Origin: CAVSMC01 sp963798655
Lineage (GTDB): Bacteria > Pseudomonadota > Gammaproteobacteria > Burkholderiales > Casimicrobiaceae
Reading direction: 5' to 3'
Assembly: GCA_963798655.1 (NCBI GenBank)
Contig: CAWCUH010000004.1
Coordinates: forward strand, 558,001-622,000
DNA: 64,000 bases
Shown here: piece by piece, positions 59,898 through 64,000 of the stretch
Layout of the letters: each line of letters starts with the position of its first letter
How positions within the stretch are numbered: the first letter of the stretch is position 1
Translations under genes and position numbers: made by a program
Notes under the pieces: model-generated
Database searches by the model: none
The model's input: only the letters and a program-made list of their open reading frames with translations
Told to the model about the DNA's origin: nothing

Positions 59898-61259
59898 TTC
59901 CGGGACACGATCGCGGCGATCGCGACGCCGCCGGGGCGCGGCGGCATCGGCGTCGTGCGCATTTCCGGCGCGCGTGTGCCGGCGATGATCGAGCGCATCG
60001 TCGGCCGACCGCTCGTGCCGCGCGAGGCGAGCGTGGCGACGTTTCGCGACGACGAAGGCGAGCCGATCGACCAGGGGCTCGCGCTCTATTTCGCTGCGCC
60101 GCGCTCGTACACGGGAGAGCCGGTACTCGAGCTGCACGGTCACGGCGGTGCTGCCGTGATGCGCGCGCTCCTTGCACGCTGCATCGCGCTCGGCGCGCGG
60201 CTCGCGCGGCCCGGCGAATTCACCGAGCGCGCGTTCCTCAATGGCAAGCTCGACCTTGCGCAGGCGGAGAGCGTTGCCGATCTGATCGACGCGGCAACGA
60301 CGACGGCCGCGCGAGCCGCCGCGCGCAGCCTCTCAGGGGTGTTCTCACGCGAAGTGCGCGCGCTCGTCGACGCGCTGATCGATCTTCGGATGCGCGTCGA
60401 GGCAGCGCTCGACTTTCCCGAAGAGGACCTCGATTTCGTGCGAGCCGATGACGCGCAGGGCAGGCTCGCGGCGATCGGTGCGCGCCTCGCACGGATGCTC
60501 GCGCAGGCCTCGCAGGGCGCGTTGCTGCGCGAAGGCGTCACCGTCGTGCTCGTCGGCGTCCCGAACGTCGGCAAGTCGAGCCTGCTGAACCGGCTCGCAG
60601 GCGACGACGTCGCGATCGTGACGCCGATTCCCGGCACGACGCGCGACCCGATTCGCGAGGTGATCGACGTGCTTGGCGTGCCGCTCACCATCGTCGACAC
60701 GGCCGGGCTGCGCCCGACCGACGATCCGATCGAGTCCCTCGGCATCGAGCGTACGTGGGCAGCCGTCGGCGGCGCCGATCTCGTCATTGCCATCGTCGAT
60801 GCGCGCGCGGTCGTCGATGCGATCCCCGAGCCCGACCGCGAGATTCTCGATCGGTTGCCGCCGTCGCTGCCGCTGATGGTGGTTCACAACAAGATCGACA
60901 TTGCATCGCCACCGATGAAGCACGGCGTCGAGCAGCGCGAGGGCCGTCCGCATGTCTTCCTTTCGGCGAAGACCGGCGACGGCGTCGACGCGCTGCGCCG
61001 GGCGATCCTCGAAGCCGCCGGCGCGCACGAAGATGTCGGGGGAACGTTCATCGCCCGCGAGCGGCATCTCGCCGCGCTACGGGCCGCGCGGTCCCGTCTC
61101 GACGCTGCTGCGGCGCATCTCGTGTCGGCGCATCCGCCGCTCGAGCTGTTCGCGGAGGAGCTGCGCGAGGCTCAGCAGTCGCTCGCGTCGATCACCGGCG
61201 AGTTCACCGCCGACGACCTGCTCGGCGTCATATTCTCGCGGTTCTGCATCGGCAAGTAG
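59874..61259 (+). CDS. mnmE: tRNA modification GTPase MnmE
   Basis: 461 residues. N-terminal folate-binding domain (IAAIATPPGRGGIGVVRISG; YTGEPVLELHGHGG; ARPGEFTERAFLNGKLDLAQAES), G domain with GVPNVGKSSLLNRL, DTAGLR and NKID, and the C-terminal FCIGK with the conserved Cys. With MnmG it modifies U34 of certain tRNAs. The start is the GTG at 59874, which lies inside the palindromic repeat; the residues SLHSDPRFR before DTIAAIA are encoded by repeat DNA, since other family members start within a few residues of DTIAAIA. Confidence 0.93.
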   Translation: MSLHSDPRFRDTIAAIATPPGRGGIGVVRISGARVPAMIERIVGRPLVPREASVATFRDDEGEPIDQGLALYFAAPRSYTGEPVLELHGHGGAAVMRALLARCIALGARLARPGEFTERAFLNGKLDLAQAESVADLIDAATTTAARAAARSLSGVFSREVRALVDALIDLRMRVEAALDFPEEDLDFVRADDAQGRLAAIGARLARMLAQASQGALLREGVTVVLVGVPNVGKSSLLNRLAGDDVAIVTPIPGTTRDPIREVIDVLGVPLTIVDTAGLRPTDDPIESLGIERTWAAVGGADLVIAIVDARAVVDAIPEPDREILDRLPPSLPLMVVHNKIDIASPPMKHGVEQREGRPHVFLSAKTGDGVDALRRAILEAAGAHEDVGGTFIARERHLAALRAARSRLDAAAAHLVSAHPPLELFAEELREAQQSLASITGEFTADDLLGVIFSRFCIGK

Positions 61260-61364
61260 CGAGCGTCCCTCGTCTACCATCGCAGCCTGATGTGGTGGCG
61301 ACCGCTCGGGATCATCGCCGCGGACGAAGTTCGGCGAGACGGGGTTGCTGGTCGCGTTCGGCGG

Positions 61365-61722
61365 TCATGTTCTTCGCATTCGCCGGTGCGGCGAATCGAG
61401 AGGGACATTGTCGGGCGCGTACAATTCTCGCGCAGTTCCGCGGTTGGCCGTGGGGCAAGGCGCGCGAGGCGCCGCGCTTCACGTTTGCGTGGATCGCCAT
61501 GCTCGTCGTCTCCGGCGCCATCGTCGTGACAGGGATCGACTCGGTGTGCCTCGTCGAGTACGCGATCGTCTTCTCGGGGATCATCCTGCCGTTCACGTAT
61601 TCCCGCTGCTCGTGATCGCCGGCGACAAGCGCGCGAGCGACACGATCGACTGGCGTGACATCGTCGCGATCGAGCGCGCTCGTATCGTCGTTCGCGCGCG
61701 CGCCGCCAAGCGCAAGCGGTGA
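61365..61722 (+). pseudogene. Remnant of an Nramp-like divalent metal transporter gene
   Basis: The forward frame from about 61365 reads MFFAFAGAANREGH, then GWPWGKAREAPRFTFAWIAML, VVTGIDSVCLVEYAIVFSG and ILPFTYS before a stop at 61613-61615; the next frame then supplies FPLLVIAGDKRASD up to 61720-61722. Joined, this resembles the last helices of Nramp-family Mn/Fe transporters (TGIDP...LVEYAI, FPLLVIARDK-like pattern). Most of the gene is missing and the frame is broken. No intact copy is in the window. Confidence 0.5.
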
Positions 61723-62804
61723 CGCGGTCGCAACCGGCGCTGCGCGTGCTGCGGCATCCGATCGGCGCACGGGCGGGTGCGCTCGCCGTCGCCGCGCTCG
61801 CCGGCTACGTATGCAGCCGCGCGCACACGCCGCTGCCCTGGATGCTGGGCCCCCTGTGCGCGGTTGCCGCGCTGCGCGTCGCCGGCACGCCGATCATCGC
61901 GCCTCGCGGCGCGCGCCAGGTCGGACAGTGGATCATCGGCACCGCGCTCGGGCTGTACTTCACGCCGTACGTCGTGCACGAGGTCGCCGGCTGGTGGATG
62001 TTGCTCGTCGCCGGCGCGCTGTTCGCGATCGTGGTCGGCTACGGCGCGGGGCTCGCGCTGTCCACGCTTTCCGGCGTCGATCGCACGACGGGCGTCTTCG
62101 CGAGCGTTCCCGGCGGCGCCGCCGAGATGTCGGTGCTCGGCGAGCGCTTCGGCGCGCGCGTCGATCGCGTCGCCGCCGCGCAGAGCATGCGCATCCTGAT
62201 CGTCGTGCTCGTCCTCCCCGCCGCGTATGCGCTGTCCGGCGTTCGTGGCGAGGACGCGTACATCGCCGGCGCAACGCCGTTCTCGGCGGCCGGCCTGGCG
62301 CTGCTGATGCTCGCGACCGCGATCGGCGGCGCCGTCGCGACGTGGATCGGCGTGCCCAACCCGTTCGTGCTCGGATCGCTCGCGGTCGCGATTCCGCTCA
62401 CCGCGAACGAGATCGACCTGTCGGCAATGCCGACGCTCGCGACGAACGCAGGACAATGTTTGCTCGGGTGCGCGCTCGGCTCGCGCTTCCGTCCCGACTT
62501 CCTGCGCGGCGCGCCGCGCTTCGTTGCGTCGGTCATCGTGACCGTCGTCGGCGCGATGGCGGCGTCCGCGGCGTTCGGCGTCGCGCTCGCCCGTCTTGCC
62601 GGATTGCATCCGGCGACGCTCGTGCTTGGCACGGCGCCGGGCGGTATTGCCGAGATGTGTATCACGGCGAAAGTGCTGCAGCTCGGCGTGCCGCTGGTCA
62701 CGGCGTTCCACGTTTCGCGAGTCGTCGTGCTGCTGCTCGCCACCGCGCCGCTCTTTTCGCGCGTACGGCGCTGGCGCCGCGACCGCGGCGTCGATGAGGA
62801 CTGA
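61719..62804 (+). CDS. AbrB-type duplicated membrane protein (putative transporter/regulator)
   Basis: 361 residues starting with GTG at 61719. Two homologous halves of four to five helices each, with the paired motif seen as ASVPGGAAEMSVLGERF (first half) and GTAPGGIAEMCITAKVL (second half), both ending in 'PGGxAEM'. This is the AbrB duplication family (once annotated as ammonia monooxygenase-like). It is an inner-membrane protein of unknown transport specificity. It directly precedes a methyltransferase gene by 7 bp, so the two are probably co-transcribed. Confidence 0.8.
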   Translation: MTRSQPALRVLRHPIGARAGALAVAALAGYVCSRAHTPLPWMLGPLCAVAALRVAGTPIIAPRGARQVGQWIIGTALGLYFTPYVVHEVAGWWMLLVAGALFAIVVGYGAGLALSTLSGVDRTTGVFASVPGGAAEMSVLGERFGARVDRVAAAQSMRILIVVLVLPAAYALSGVRGEDAYIAGATPFSAAGLALLMLATAIGGAVATWIGVPNPFVLGSLAVAIPLTANEIDLSAMPTLATNAGQCLLGCALGSRFRPDFLRGAPRFVASVIVTVVGAMAASAAFGVALARLAGLHPATLVLGTAPGGIAEMCITAKVLQLGVPLVTAFHVSRVVVLLLATAPLFSRVRRWRRDRGVDED

Positions 62805-62811
62805 GACGAAC

Positions 62812-63609
62812 ATGGCATGGGATCCCGAGCAATATCTGAAGTTCGCCGACGATCGGCGGCGCCCGGCGATCGACCTGATGGCGCGCGTGTTGCTCGACGC
62901 GCCGCGATTGATCGTCGATCTCGGATGCGGCGCCGGCAACGTGACGCGCCTTCTCGGCGCACGCTGGCCGGGCGCGCGCATCGTCGGCGTCGACAGCTCG
63001 CCGGCAATGCTCGCGAGCGCGCGCGACGCAACGAAGGGCGACCCGCGGTTCGAATGGATCGAGGCGGACGTCGCCCGGTGGACGCGTGGCGACGATCGAC
63101 CCGATCTCGTCTACAGCAACGCCGCGCTGCACTGGCTCGACGATCACGCGAGGCTGCTTCCACGATTGCTGCGCGACGTCGCACCAGGGGGCGCGCTCGC
63201 CGTGCAGATGCCGGACAACTTCGGCGCCCCGTCGCATGTCGCGCTGTTCGATGTCGCGCGCTCGCCGCGCTTCGCATCGAAGCTCGCAAGCCGCGTTCGC
63301 GAGTCGCCGGTCGCGCCCGCCGACGCGTATTACGGCTGGCTCGCGCCGCACGCGTCGCGGCTCGACATCTGGACGACGCAATACCTGCACGTGCTCGAGC
63401 CGACGAACGACGGCGAGCATCCGATCGTCGCGTGGACCTCGTCGACGGCGCTGACGCCGTTCACCGGCGCGCTCGACGCCGCCGAGGCGCGCGCATTCGT
63501 GGACGACTACCGCGCGCGCGTCGCGCGGCTGTATGCGCCGCGCAGCGACGGCCGAGTGCTGTTTGCGTTTCGGCGTCGCTTCATCGTCGCGACACGGGTG
63601 AACCGGTAA
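62812..63609 (+). CDS. tam: Trans-aconitate 2-methyltransferase-like enzyme
   Basis: 265 residues starting MAWDPEQYLKFADDRRRPA, the family opening. SAM-binding motif I is IVDLGCGAGNVTRLL, followed by GVDSSPAMLASAR and the YSNAALHWLDDH motif; the C-terminal half carries VLFAFRRRFIVA at the end. Tam methylates trans-aconitate, a spontaneous isomer of cis-aconitate that inhibits aconitase. Substrate is inferred from the family only. Confidence 0.85.
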   Translation: MAWDPEQYLKFADDRRRPAIDLMARVLLDAPRLIVDLGCGAGNVTRLLGARWPGARIVGVDSSPAMLASARDATKGDPRFEWIEADVARWTRGDDRPDLVYSNAALHWLDDHARLLPRLLRDVAPGGALAVQMPDNFGAPSHVALFDVARSPRFASKLASRVRESPVAPADAYYGWLAPHASRLDIWTTQYLHVLEPTNDGEHPIVAWTSSTALTPFTGALDAAEARAFVDDYRARVARLYAPRSDGRVLFAFRRRFIVATRVNR

Positions 63610-63751
63610 GGCCACTCGGCCGCTCGGCACCGCGACTGCGCGTGCGGCCCGCGCGTGCTAGAGTTTTCCGTTTCGCGATGCGAACGCGATGCATGCGTCA
63701 ATCGGTCGCACGCGACGAACTTTCGATGAACGATCCACTCCGAACAATCGC

Positions 63752-64000
63752 ATGAACGCAGCCGATTCACTTCCTTCGCTTGCCGCGGCGGTGTCCGCTC
63801 CCGACCACGTTGGCCATGCGCGCCTGCTCGCATGGGTGCGCGACATCGCGAGGCTTGCCAAGCCGGATCGCATCGAATGGTGCGATGGCAGCGACAACGA
63901 GTACGACCGGTTATGCGCGCAGATGGTCGCCGCGGGCACGCTTCGGCGACTCAATCCCGACAAGCGACCGAACAGCTATCTCGCGTGGTCCGATCCTTCC
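63752..64000 (+). CDS. pckG: Phosphoenolpyruvate carboxykinase (GTP), N-terminal part
   Basis: 83 codons from ATG 63752 to the window edge. The segment VRDIARLAKPDRIEWCDGSDNEYDRLCAQMVAAGTLRRLNP followed by RPNSYLAWSDPS is the N-terminus of GTP-type PEP carboxykinases. The enzyme converts oxaloacetate to PEP in gluconeogenesis. The catalytic centre lies beyond the window. A 142-bp spacer separates it from the methyltransferase and has no clear promoter. Confidence 0.9.
   Translation, partial: MNAADSLPSLAAAVSAPDHVGHARLLAWVRDIARLAKPDRIEWCDGSDNEYDRLCAQMVAAGTLRRLNPDKRPNSYLAWSDPS

Overview
The window reads as a chromosomal segment of a high-GC betaproteobacterium. The evidence is the gene content and order: tRNA-Gln(UUG)-prs-rplY-pth-ychF beside ispE and lolB, ubiK followed by a TorF porin and glnK-amtB, ntrY-ntrX next to kup, an ATP-grasp-type gshA, and a heat-shock sigma factor gene behind a CIRCE operator. 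The assignment (Burkholderiales/Rhodocyclales-like) is an inference from synteny, not from a database search. The replication-origin neighbourhood is included: dnaA, dnaN and gyrB run leftward and rpmH, rnpA, yidD, yidC and mnmE run rightward from a shared control region at about 57.0-57.3 kb.

Layout. 0-5.5 kb: a partial conserved gene, a small membrane ORF, a very large FAD/Fe-S oxidoreductase (DUF3683 type) and a secreted CHRD protein with an IPTL-CTERM sorting tail. 5.5-9.3 kb: an eroded accessory segment between that gene and ubiK, holding a second copy of the comM 3' end, two small genes not recognised, a 273-bp inverted-repeat element abutting the comM stop codon, a frameshifted comM, a deleted class III cyclase and a decayed secreted-protein gene. 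9.3-12.7 kb: ubiK and, divergently, torF-glnK-amtB behind a sigma-54 promoter with an NtrC-like dyad. 12.8-18.2 kb: gshA and a convergent DUF1800-DUF1501 pair. 18.6-28.2 kb: a leftward run of housekeeping genes (TPR protein, lolB, ispE, tRNA-Gln, prs, rplY, pth, ychF, dapF, DUF484, xerC). 28.3-34.8 kb: mutM, a dynamin-like GTPase, ferredoxin, coaD, rsmD, ftsY and rpoH. 34.9-43.8 kb: a leftward cluster def-fmt-rsmB-DUF4390-ntrY-ntrX-kup. 43.9-49.4 kb: LysM protein, dprA (frameshifted), type IA topoisomerase and DUF2905. 49.5-57.0 kb: S8 protease, gyrB, dnaN, dnaA. 57.3-64 kb: rpmH to mnmE, an Nramp-like remnant, an AbrB-type membrane protein, a trans-aconitate methyltransferase-like gene and the start of a GTP-type PEP carboxykinase.

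How it fits together: most of the window is translation, replication, envelope and nitrogen-control housekeeping in tight operons, often with 4-bp ATGA overlaps. The unusual parts are the mobile or palindromic elements placed exactly at gene ends or starts (comM stop, the dynamin/ferredoxin stops, the mnmE start), three one-base homopolymer frameshifts (comM, lolB, dprA; two of the three genes act in DNA transformation), and an NtrX-like regulator whose AAA+ ATPase motifs are lost. No CRISPR array, rRNA, phage or complete insertion sequence was seen.
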